A stretch of 64,000 nucleotides of DNA from contig JAGDZQ010000006.1 in the NCBI GenBank assembly GCA_049115715.1, positions 496,001-560,000 on the forward strand. The letters run 5' to 3'. Of the stretch, positions 19,133-27,009 are shown piece after piece. Positions within the stretch are counted from its first letter, which is position 1. Each line of letters opens with the position of its first letter. Under the pieces are notes generated by a model. The model did no database searches. It was not told where the DNA came from and saw only the letters and a list, made by a program, of their open reading frames with translations. A program made the position numbers and the translations under genes. Origin of the DNA: JAMZMI01 sp049115715. Lineage in GTDB: Bacteria > Bacteroidota > Bacteroidia > Cytophagales > Cyclobacteriaceae.

Positions 19133-20830
19133 CTAGTCAAGTCTTTCTGTGAATAGGATGTAATCCCACAATAACCCACCTTTATTATTAGTATTCGCAG
19201 CTTCAGGATCACCTGATATTACCATTCCAGGTATTAACGGTAAAGTCACTGGAGTCAGAGTGTTAAGATCTGTCACCAGCTTCGAAACATCCCATGAATA
19301 TTCAGCAAAATCAGAAGAAAGCGTTCGCAATTCTTCACCTAATGCTGTATACGAAGAATGTCTACAATTTATTCTAGCAGCATCCCCTACCGGCTTTACT
19401 CTAAACCTGATTTTCACTTTAGTCAAATCAGTGGTAAACTGATCAAAAAACTCGTTGTTGAATCCACCGCCACCTAATCGGTGATCTCCATAATAAGTTG
19501 AGCCAGCATCCACATTTCTGAAAGATTCTACGTACCCATAAGCACCGTCTTCATCAAATCTTGGAACTGGAGCATCATTACCATCATCATCTGTGCCGTT
19601 CTTCACAAAATCTCCACTAATCCAAATAGATCTGCTATTCTGAGTTACCCATAATGGGCCTGTAGGTGCTGCTTCTCCCTCTCCATCGAACCAGGACACT
19701 ACAAAGACTTTTACAATTTCTATGTCTTCTTCAGGACCAGTTGTTCCTCCTGGTGCTATAATCTCCAATTTACCGGAAGTCGCATTTTCAGGTATAATGG
19801 CCCATACGTTATTATCATCTTCGATTCTTACATCAACATTCAAATCATTAATTTTTATGTCCGTAACGGTTGTAAAAAACTCCCCTTTAATTAATAATGA
19901 ATCTCCTCTTGACACCCAAGTTCTTTCAAATCCATTTTTATCATTGGTAGAAGTGAATTTTGGAACAGGAAGCTCTATTACAAAATCATCAATGCTTTCA
20001 CCTGTACCAAAAGATGTTGTTACCTTAATGGCACCTGTTTCCGCACCAGCCGGAATTGTAGCCTCAATTTCAGTATCTGTATTAGTTACAATAGTAGCCT
20101 CCAAGCCATTAAATGTAACCAATGTGGCATTTCCCAAATTTTGCCCAATAATTCTTACGTTTTGACCAGGAAATCCTACCTGAGGAACCAGTTGTGTTAT
20201 TTTCGGTAATGGGTCAAGTATTTCGAAGTTTTCTGTAGATTCAACTGTTCCTCCACCAGTAGTAAGGCTTATCTTACCTGATCCGATATTTGCATCCATA
20301 GGAATTAAAAATCCAACGGTGGTTTCCGTATTGGACAAGAGCGAACTTATATCCACTGCAGAACCTACAATTGAAAGTGCCGTAACTCCAGAGAGGTTTT
20401 CTCCTCTGATAACAACCTGTGCACCAGGGAATGCTTCAAGACTTTCAGGATCTATACTTGATATAACAGGAGGATCCTGCATTTCAATCACAGTAAATTC
20501 TGTACTAGTCGTAATAGTTTGTTCTCCTAAAGTCAGAGAAATTTTTCCAGATGTTGCCCCTTCAGGAACCATTATTTTTATCTCGGTTTCCGAAGATGAC
20601 TGTACTGAAGCATCCACAGAACCTAACTTAGCTGTTGCGGTTCCTGCGTCGAAATTGGTACCTGTAATTGTTATTATAGATCCAACCATACCCTCCGAAG
20701 GAGAGAAGCCAGTGATAGCTGGAGTAGGTGCAACCTCGCCATTGTCCTTATTGCATGAAGACAAAAAAGCGCTCGAGGTAGTTAGTACTACCAAAAGGAG
20801 ATTAATCCATTTCTTCTTATTCATATACAT
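19133..20830 (-). CDS. IPT/TIG-repeat surface glycan-binding lipoprotein
   Basis: Putative surface glycan-binding protein of the SusE/F or SGBP class. Lipobox FLSSC gives Cys26. Four IPT/TIG immunoglobulin-like modules follow (about 36-113, 118-200, 205-285, 288-372), each starting with I(T/S)x(F/L)xPxxG-type strands and containing a (V/I)xIxGxNL/F turn. A C-terminal beta-sandwich (about 375-565) begins VSWFDGEGEAAPTGPLW and contains an aromatic-rich YYGDHRLGGGGFNNEFF segment; this is where glycan contact would be expected. It is monocistronic with its own terminator. The nearest susCD pair is 10 kb away in the same locus, so its assignment to that locus is by proximity. Start could be Met1 or Met3. 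Confidence 0.85.
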   Translation of the reverse strand: MYMNKKKWINLLLVVLTTSSAFLSSCNKDNGEVAPTPAITGFSPSEGMVGSIITITGTNFDAGTATAKLGSVDASVQSSSETEIKIMVPEGATSGKISLTLGEQTITTSTEFTVIEMQDPPVISSIDPESLEAFPGAQVVIRGENLSGVTALSIVGSAVDISSLLSNTETTVGFLIPMDANIGSGKISLTTGGGTVESTENFEILDPLPKITQLVPQVGFPGQNVRIIGQNLGNATLVTFNGLEATIVTNTDTEIEATIPAGAETGAIKVTTSFGTGESIDDFVIELPVPKFTSTNDKNGFERTWVSRGDSLLIKGEFFTTVTDIKINDLNVDVRIEDDNNVWAIIPENATSGKLEIIAPGGTTGPEEDIEIVKVFVVSWFDGEGEAAPTGPLWVTQNSRSIWISGDFVKNGTDDDGNDAPVPRFDEDGAYGYVESFRNVDAGSTYYGDHRLGGGGFNNEFFDQFTTDLTKVKIRFRVKPVGDAARINCRHSSYTALGEELRTLSSDFAEYSWDVSKLVTDLNTLTPVTLPLIPGMVISGDPEAANTNNKGGLLWDYILFTERLD

Positions 20831-21017
20831 AGTTATTCAATTAATTAGAACGTAAAACTAGCTCCATAAGAGAGGATCTTTGGTGCCAAATAGTTCATAA
20901 ATTGTCAAAAATCGTACTAGATATGGGCACTAAAATAAGACCTTAATATATTCGAACATGTTTAATTAACAATTTGGCAAAACCAAGAATTTTACTTCTA
21001 ACACAAACTTTTAAACA

Positions 21018-23228
21018 ATGATTAAAAACTTACGATTACTATTAGCATTGCTGGTAGCCATTTCGGCTCAGTGGGCACATGCGCAGTTCACTATTAACGA
21101 GGTACGGATCAATAATGTAAACTCAGATGGTGTTGGTTCATACATTGAAATCAAAGGTGTTCCAGGTTCAGTTACACCTTCAGATACCAAACTATTCGCT
21201 TTTGGTGGTAAAATGGATCGAGCGGGTAGAGCAAGTACCAGAATGAATAGCGAATTAGCGAATATCACTATCCCTGACGATGGTATTTACACCGTCTTTT
21301 TTAGCAGTGACGGTGACGATATAGATTATCCAGCTGCTACCGCCAACAACCCAGGTGCATTCGATGCAGGTTTAACAAATCACAGTTTTAGTGTTTTCAA
21401 TAATGTTACCATTGCTCTGGTACGTGGTAATTCTATGTTTTTTGCAGACGATACTGATATGGATGACGATGGTATTATGGAAAACCCGTTTTGGACAAGT
21501 GTGTATGATGCTGTAAGTATAATCAAAGAGGACAATGTTTCTATTCAATCCAAGATAGATAACGGAGATGCACTTAACAGCATTCAAGTGTTCGATTATT
21601 CTTCAGAGTTTGGTGGAGGCTCAGTATTTGGCGTTAATGGAAGTCGTATATATTCGCATGCATACAGAGACCCAGTGACAAATGCATGGATAGGTAAAGG
21701 GAACAATAATGGATTTCTAAGCGACATTGATAGTCCAGGAAAAGAAAATACAATAGAAGTCGATGTTGATAGAACTATATCGGGAGCAATATCCGCTCAC
21801 AATATTTTAGTGTCTTCAGGAACTACACTTACAGTTGATCCGGGAGCAACTTTAACAGCAAGTGGGAAAATCGAAAACGATGGATCTCTGATAATCGAAG
21901 CTGGTGGATCTTTAGTTGAAACTTCTAATGAGTTTTCGGGAAATGCCATTACAATAAAAAGAACAACACAACATGCTGCAGATGCTCTAAGACATTCTAT
22001 GGTAGGATCACCAATCTCTGGTTTCAATTTGGAAACGCTTGGTGCCGATTCTTATTACTCTTACAATGAAGGTAATGATACTTGGTCTGCCGAAACAACT
22101 AACCCAGTCATGACTCCTGGTCAGGGCTACTCTGTGGTTGGCAAAACGGACCTGGTCTTTTCAGGAACACCAAACTCAGGCACAATTGATGTATCAGCAA
22201 CAGCCAGTTCTTTCAAATTGCTAGCAAATCCATATCCATGCGCCATTTCAATTGAAAGTTTTTATACTGATAACAGTGCTGCGCTCGATCAAGAAGCCAT
22301 TTGGATTTGGAATGATGGAGGATCTGAAGGAGGACAAAGATCCAACTCAGATTATCTTGTAGTCAATAATCTAGGAGCTGCTCAAGCGGGTGGTACTGGA
22401 GCAAAAGCGAGCTCTAGCTTTGCAGATGGATATATTGGTGCGATGCAAGGGTTCTTTGTGCTAACAAGCTCAGCGGGAACTACAGTATCGTTCAATAATG
22501 ATATGAAAGGAATTGGTAATAACACTGATGATTCTTTCTTCAGAAAGACTAGCGAAAGTGTCGATATTCAAAAATTCACGCTAAGATTAAAATCTGAAAA
22601 TGCTTTCAGTGAGACACTTTTCGGTTTTGCAAATGATGCAACTCTTGGTGTAGATAAGAAATACGACGCTAAAAAATTTGTTGGAAACTCTGATGTTCAA
22701 TTGGCGGCATTGATAAATGATGATGCATATGTAATCACTGGAAATCCTTTGTTGACTGGAGAAGACCTGCTTGTTGACTTGACTTTCAGTATTGAAGAGG
22801 AAGGTACATATTTCTTGGAATTGGACAACATCACAAATATGCCAGAAGATTACAACGCGTTTGTTGTAGACAATGAAAACGGAGAAAGGTCTCTGCTCAC
22901 TTCAGGTAATGCATATAGCTTTAGCTCCGCAAAAGTCTCCGAGTCAAAAAGATTTTCCTTGCTTCTAAGCCCTGCTGACGTATTGAGTAATTCAAATTTG
23001 TCTGGGAAATTGGGAATAAATGTTTCAGGTTCAAATCAAGAACTTGTAATTAAAGCTGAAATCGAACGAGCTTCTGTTGCTATCTATGACATCTTGGGAA
23101 GAGTTATATTCTTCGAAGAAAATGCCGATTTCAGGAACCATCAATATGTAATCAATCAGTTTGATGCAATGAATACCCCTTACATATTGAAAGTAAATGA
23201 TGAAGTTTTAAAATTCATCATCCGCTAA
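21018..23228 (+). CDS. Lamin-tail-like (LTD) extracellular protein with type A T9SS sorting domain
   Basis: Secreted protein of 736 aa; signal peptide ends AHAQF. The first 230 residues resemble an LTD domain (FTINEVRINNVNSDGVGSYIEI) with acidic loops (DDTDMDDDGIMENP) that may bind calcium. A short beta-solenoid-like stretch follows (ISGAISAHNILVSSGTTLTV, about 250-300), then a region beginning at RHSMVGSPISGF that is common in T9SS cargo, and a C-terminal type A sorting domain (about 660-736: VAIYDILGRVIF, ending LKFIIR). No enzyme motif is visible. It diverges from the IPT/TIG gene across a 187-bp gap and is followed 27 bp later by a tiny PID-CTERM-like gene, so the two form a transcription unit closed by a terminator. 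Confidence 0.85.
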   Translation: MIKNLRLLLALLVAISAQWAHAQFTINEVRINNVNSDGVGSYIEIKGVPGSVTPSDTKLFAFGGKMDRAGRASTRMNSELANITIPDDGIYTVFFSSDGDDIDYPAATANNPGAFDAGLTNHSFSVFNNVTIALVRGNSMFFADDTDMDDDGIMENPFWTSVYDAVSIIKEDNVSIQSKIDNGDALNSIQVFDYSSEFGGGSVFGVNGSRIYSHAYRDPVTNAWIGKGNNNGFLSDIDSPGKENTIEVDVDRTISGAISAHNILVSSGTTLTVDPGATLTASGKIENDGSLIIEAGGSLVETSNEFSGNAITIKRTTQHAADALRHSMVGSPISGFNLETLGADSYYSYNEGNDTWSAETTNPVMTPGQGYSVVGKTDLVFSGTPNSGTIDVSATASSFKLLANPYPCAISIESFYTDNSAALDQEAIWIWNDGGSEGGQRSNSDYLVVNNLGAAQAGGTGAKASSSFADGYIGAMQGFFVLTSSAGTTVSFNNDMKGIGNNTDDSFFRKTSESVDIQKFTLRLKSENAFSETLFGFANDATLGVDKKYDAKKFVGNSDVQLAALINDDAYVITGNPLLTGEDLLVDLTFSIEEEGTYFLELDNITNMPEDYNAFVVDNENGERSLLTSGNAYSFSSAKVSESKRFSLLLSPADVLSNSNLSGKLGINVSGSNQELVIKAEIERASVAIYDILGRVIFFEENADFRNHQYVINQFDAMNTPYILKVNDEVLKFIIR

Positions 23229-23255
23229 TCCATATTCAACTCTAAAAACAAACTC

Positions 23256-23432
23256 ATGAAAAATATACATTTTATACTGACGGCTTTATTCATCTTTTCT
23301 TTTATCACACCTATGCTAGCACAGCCTGGAGCACCTCCTGCTACACCTATTGACGGAGGGCTCTCTCTCCTACTTGCCGCTGGTGGGGCTTATGGTTTGA
23401 AGAAACTAAGAGATTCGAAAAAAAAGGGTTAA
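23256..23432 (+). CDS. Small PID-CTERM-like sorting-signal protein (58 aa)
   Basis: Short gene beginning at ATG 23256, 27 bp after the LTD protein. It encodes an N-terminal signal peptide (MKNIHFILTALFIFSFITPM...AQ), a Pro-rich linker (PGAPPATP), and then the tripartite pattern PIDGG, a hydrophobic stretch (LSLLLAAGGAYG) and a basic end (LKKLRDSKKKG). This is the layout of the PID-CTERM proposed protein-sorting tail of Bacteroidota. The mature protein is almost nothing but the sorting tail. Its sorting enzyme is not in the window. It shares a terminator with the LTD gene, implying a joint role. Recognition is by motif; function of the family is not established. Confidence 0.85.
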   Translation: MKNIHFILTALFIFSFITPMLAQPGAPPATPIDGGLSLLLAAGGAYGLKKLRDSKKKG

Positions 23433-23454
23433 GCTAAAATTACCACAATGATTC

Positions 23455-23497
23455 AAAACGGTCTTTCTCGTAAGAGAAGAACCGTTTTTTTGTTTTC
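23455..23497 (+). terminator. Rho-independent terminator after the LTD/PID-CTERM unit
   Basis: Long imperfect hairpin (AACGGT-CTTTCTC at 23457-23469, loop around GTAA, GAGAAGA-ACCGTT at 23474-23486) followed by a T-rich run (TTTTTTTGTTTT). It begins 22 bp after the PID-CTERM stop. Confidence 0.8.
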
Positions 23498-23508
23498 AAG
23501 AGAAGTGC

Positions 23509-23526
23509 TGTCCACTAAATGTCAAC
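23509..23526. repeat. TGTCAAC-type direct-repeat motif, copy 1
   Basis: TGTCCAC-TAAA-TGTCAAC, just after the terminator of the LTD/PID-CTERM unit and 203 bp before the M43 start. Same layout as 31910-31927 and 60324-60341. Confidence 0.4.
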
Positions 23527-23728
23527 AGCAAAGCCCAATCATAAGGGGCATTGAAAGCTAAGTTTGAGCTTGTTTTAGTGTTTGATTAGGCTCAACCAAA
23601 AACCTTGAAGCAAGCTTGTTGTGAGGTAAAGAATGAGCCAAATATTTTTCTTACGGTGCATGCATAGTATGTCAGGTTCACCGAAGGAGTCAAAATGCTG
23701 CTATGAATTTTCGAACAGTTAAATAGAA

Positions 23729-24721
23729 ATGACATCATCGAGGCAAAGAATACGAGAATCTCTGACTAACTGGTTTCCACTGATACTTGCTATTATTCTT
23801 TTAGTCTCCTTCTTTTTCAGTCGACCTGACAATAATCCCATCAAAAAGACAGACCCAGCAAACTCAAAATCCTTACAAGGCGGACTCAAAAAATTTCAAT
23901 GCTACACAAGACCTGATGGTTTTGATTTAGTTGATGACATGAGATCCAATTTCGATAATAATGAATCGAATGTGTTAAGTGATTCTAGCATTGTCAAAGT
24001 GAATAAGAAATTCATTGTCATGCTCCACATGACTCAAGATTCTGTCGGTAATTTACCTCTTGTTGGAGCAGCTCTTGACCAGGCCAAAAATGACATTAGA
24101 TCTGCTAGTGGATATTATAGTGCCATAGGAATCTCCTTCGAGCTAAGTGATTCGATTAATATAATTGATAATAACAGGTTTAATGTTATTGAGACTGAAT
24201 CTGAGCTGGGCGAAATCTCCCAACTGTACGATATGCCCAATCGCATCAACTTATTCATTATCGATCGGTTTGGAGGAGAACTAGAGGGTGGTTGTGGTTT
24301 TGCTGGGGATTACTCAATGTATATGGCTTCTGGATGTGTGAATCCAACTTCCTTTGCTCATGAGAGTGGACATATATTCGGTTTGCCGCACACATTTGGC
24401 GGTGGGTCTGTATTGAGCAATTTCACAGCCAGTACGGAACTTGCCGATGATAGCAACTGCGAGACAGCTGGTGATTTTATCTGCGATACTCCAGCTGATC
24501 CATATATCCCCAATGACACTACAGGGATTGTATGGATTGAAAACTGTGCTTTCGTATAAGACATCCCAGACTCTAATGGGGATTATTTTGATCCGGATTT
24601 GGGAAATGTTATGTCTTATTACTTTGAATCCTGTGCATGTGGAGTGTTTTTCACGGATGGTCAGCTCAGAAAAATGGCTAGTAATTATCAAAATACTGCT
24701 TCAAGATACTTATGGTGGTGA
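23729..24721 (+). pseudogene. M43 (pappalysin-like) zinc metalloprotease interrupted by an in-frame TAA
   Basis: Secreted or membrane-anchored protease (N-terminal hydrophobic helix about 16-30). The zinc-binding motif HESGHIFGLPH is intact (His211, Glu212, His215, His221), followed by the family segment CDTPADPYIPN. A TAA at 24557-24559 (codon 277) ends the frame, but the same frame continues past it with recognisable M43 sequence: PDLGNVMSYYF, including the metzincin Met-turn (Met295), then FFTDGQLRKMA, up to TGA at 24719. The stop therefore separates the zinc ligands from the Met-turn, and the 276-aa product should be inactive. The PorP/SprF start overlaps the 3' end of the extended frame by 10 bp, which fits a recently functional full-length gene. 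Base-call error is the main alternative. Confidence 0.85.
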
Positions 24722-25749
24722 GATCAAATAAAACGCGTGCGTTTTTCATCCACCTTATTCTTTTGCTTGGTTCGAAATATCTTCTGGCACAAGACATTCA
24801 CTTCTCTCAGTTTAATATGCAACCGCTTATGATAAACCCTGCTCTAGCAGGAGATTATGAGGGGAGCTTGAGGTTATCAGTAATCAATAGAAGGCAGTGG
24901 GGCCAGTTAGGAGTTCCCATACAAACCACTGGTGCAAGCGTAGAGTCTAAAATCTGGCTAAATGGAGACTTTCTCACTCTTGGTTTACAATTCATAAATG
25001 ATAAGACGACACAGACTGGTTACATAACCAACAAAGGGTACTTCACCGCGGCATATCAAAAAACTATTCAAAGGCATGTACTTCATGCTGGTCTTCAGAT
25101 TGGATATGCAGACACTCGCTTGAACCCTGATCAAACTTTCCCATCTCAATTTGATGCAAGCACGGGAGGGTTTGATTCTTCTTTAGGTAACGGAGAATCC
25201 AATATTGATTTTGGAAATGGGCTTCTGGATATCAATGCTGGCTTCTTTTGGAGTACTGTTTACAACGAACTTTATAGATTCAGAACTGGTCTAAGCCTTG
25301 CCCATGTCAACTTTCCGGATGAGGCTCAGTCTACGAATGTGAGTAGAACTGGAATCAGATACCTCCTTCAGCACTCCACTGAGGCTAGATTGAGCAGAAA
25401 GTGGTCGGGCATTTCGCTATCACAACTGATGTATACGGAGGGTGCAAAGGAATTTATCACGTATTTAAAGGGAAAAAGACACTTTGAAGATCATTTGACT
25501 ATATCAGCTGGTGTTGGTTACAGAGGGTATGTGCTGGAAAACGATGCTGTCATATTTGTGTTAGAATCAGAATATCATTTTATGAAACTGGGAGTGAGTT
25601 ACGACTGGAATGTCTCAAGTCTGAGCAATGAAACTCAGAAAACAAGTGTGGAATTTAGCCTTTCGATTCGCACCCCCGCTCCTAAAAAAAGGAAACCAGT
25701 GTTATACAAGAAAAAGATGCCTTGTCCTGTCTTTATTGACCCGAGGTAA
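24712..25749 (+). CDS. PorP/SprF family T9SS-associated outer-membrane protein
   Basis: Outer-membrane barrel protein of the PorP/SprF family, which helps attach or export particular T9SS substrates. The signal peptide ends LLAQ and is followed by the hallmark DIHFSQFNMQPLMINPALAGDYEG-type start (a long conserved N-terminus of this family), then repeating amphipathic strands through residue 320, with a basic tail (PKKRKPVLYKKK). The ATG at 24712 lies 10 bp inside the interrupted M43 gene; GTG codons at 24715 and 24718 are alternatives. PorP/SprF genes usually sit beside a type B-sorted cargo; here the neighbour is a protease without a visible sorting tail, and a type B tail fragment lies 1 kb downstream. 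Confidence 0.9.
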   Translation: MVVRSNKTRAFFIHLILLLGSKYLLAQDIHFSQFNMQPLMINPALAGDYEGSLRLSVINRRQWGQLGVPIQTTGASVESKIWLNGDFLTLGLQFINDKTTQTGYITNKGYFTAAYQKTIQRHVLHAGLQIGYADTRLNPDQTFPSQFDASTGGFDSSLGNGESNIDFGNGLLDINAGFFWSTVYNELYRFRTGLSLAHVNFPDEAQSTNVSRTGIRYLLQHSTEARLSRKWSGISLSQLMYTEGAKEFITYLKGKRHFEDHLTISAGVGYRGYVLENDAVIFVLESEYHFMKLGVSYDWNVSSLSNETQKTSVEFSLSIRTPAPKKRKPVLYKKKMPCPVFIDPR

Positions 25750-25826
25750 TTCAGATTAGAGAGACTAATTTAAGTATCATCTTACCTCTATAACGGCCAT
25801 TATGAGTCTTTTAGATATTTAAGGGG

Positions 25827-26078
25827 TCAATGGTTATTGAAAAGTTCATTTATCCAATTCCAAGTATTTCGTTGCAGAAAATTGAGGTAAAATGGGATTG
25901 ATATAAAAATCATTAAGAAGAAAGAAAATGAGACCACCTCTCCTGAAGTTTTGAAGTTGGGGGATTCTAGGAGAAGTAAAAGAAAGATGATTATGTAGAA
26001 AGCGATAAAAGTACGAAAACCTGAATAATGAATTGTCACTTTTGGTTCGGTGAAGTAATTCAATTCAACCTTAGTCAT
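25827..26078 (-). CDS. Possible small membrane protein (83 aa), unrecognised
   Basis: Short frame with two predicted membrane segments (about 24-38, FIAFYIIIFLLLLLE, and 49-68, VSFSFFLMIFISIPFYLNFL) and a polar, Trp-containing tail (NTWNWINELFNNH). I do not recognise a family. Residue composition and the two clean helices look more like a real inner-membrane protein than a chance frame, but the region is AT-rich and no start-site signal is evident. It stands alone, converging with PorP/SprF. Confidence 0.4.
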   Translation of the reverse strand: MTKVELNYFTEPKVTIHYSGFRTFIAFYIIIFLLLLLESPNFKTSGEVVSFSFFLMIFISIPFYLNFLQRNTWNWINELFNNH

Positions 26079-26784
26079 AAGCCAAAAGATTAAACCAATA
26101 GCTTTAAATAAATTAGGTTACCTTCTTCCTTAGAATAGAATTGTCTAGTAAGATGAGTACCAAAGGCCCAAGGCAGGAATTCTTCAGAATTTCTAAGAAT
26201 CAATTTTTTAATTTCTTCTGTTGTCTTCTCAGATTCTATGACTTCCGATTTTCTTATTTTAAATATCATTATCTCTTAAAGATATTCCATTTAAGTTTTG
26301 TACAAAAAGTTGATAGATCGCACAGATGTTGATGGGATTCCTGATCAAGTCAGGAATGACGAAAAAATAGATATTGTAGTTAAATAGCAGATATTTCCAT
26401 TCCAAAAAAGACAGAACAAAGGTCTGCTGCAAGAGTGGTTGAGAATAGTTTACTTTGAGTTGGCAAAAGTTTGAGGGTTTAGTTTGGCATTTAGTAATAC
26501 CAAAGTAAAACTTTCTTGTTTGTTCCTATTTTTCAAACATAGTGTCTGTGGAGGGACTTAAAATAATTCAATTACGAGGTTTTGTTGAAGGTTGAGTTCT
26601 TGATATCAAGCCTACTATATCTGGTAACACTTAAGCATTTCACCCCTCGATCTACACGCTGAAGGTCATTCACTGGTCGTGCGCCCCGAGGGAATCTATC
26701 TTCTCATAGACGCCATACTGGCGTGACTAGGATAATAAAAACAAAGCTGATTAATTATTCTGCTTCTTAAAACCTATGTAATAG
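26079..26784. other. Non-coding stretch before the sorting-domain fossil
   Basis: About 700 bp without a supportable gene on either strand. It holds an 8-bp inverted repeat at 26337-26357 and a small hairpin around 26711-26735 (GCCA-TAC-TGGC core). The sequence changes character near 26785, where coding-like sequence resumes. Confidence 0.5.
26337..26357. repeat. Short palindromic element
   Basis: Perfect 8-bp inverted repeat ATTCCTGA/TCAGGAAT around TCAAG, followed by GACG. From memory, phrases of this form recur as intergenic palindromes in several bacterial genomes; only one copy is present in this window, so repeat status is unproven. Confidence 0.35.
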
Positions 26785-26786
26785 TG

Positions 26787-26996
26787 CAATCCCTCCCCAA
26801 CAATATTGCTTGATCCTTTAAGGTCTTTAACCGGTGGGGTGAAACCATTTTTTCAACCAATGATATGAATGAGGGTTGGGATGGAAAATTCAATGGAAAA
26901 GTTCAGAAAGCAGATATCTACGTTTATAGGATTCAAGCAAAAGGTGTAGACGGGAATATCGTTTCCAAAGAAGGGTATTTGAATCTGATCAAATAG
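26787..26996 (+). pseudogene. C-terminal half of a type B T9SS sorting domain (CHU_C/gliding-motility-associated)
   Basis: One frame reads QSLPNNIA, a TGA at 26811, then FKVFNRWGETIFSTND, NEGWDGKFNGK, ADIYVYRIQAK and VSKEGYLNLIK to a TAG at 26994. The FNRWGE...GWDG...G...Y.Y.I pattern is diagnostic of the type B sorting domain. Everything upstream of about 26785 is unrelated, so the domain is cut at the PNN position, and there is an in-frame stop. The matching N-terminal half lies on the opposite strand at 31668-31754. This is a gene fossil, 13 bp before the 3' end of the sulfatase gene. Confidence 0.85.
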
Positions 26997-27009
26997 ACTA
27001 GCTCATCTA

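Noticed and set aside
24557..24559. Programmed recoding (selenocysteine or pyrrolysine) at the M43 stop
   Set aside because: The codon is TAA, whereas those systems use TGA and TAG; nothing in the sequence supports recoding.
26141..26332. 63-codon plus-strand frame in the gap after the small membrane protein
   Set aside because: Phe/Tyr-rich translation of AT-rich DNA, no start signal, no similarity; not distinguishable from chance.
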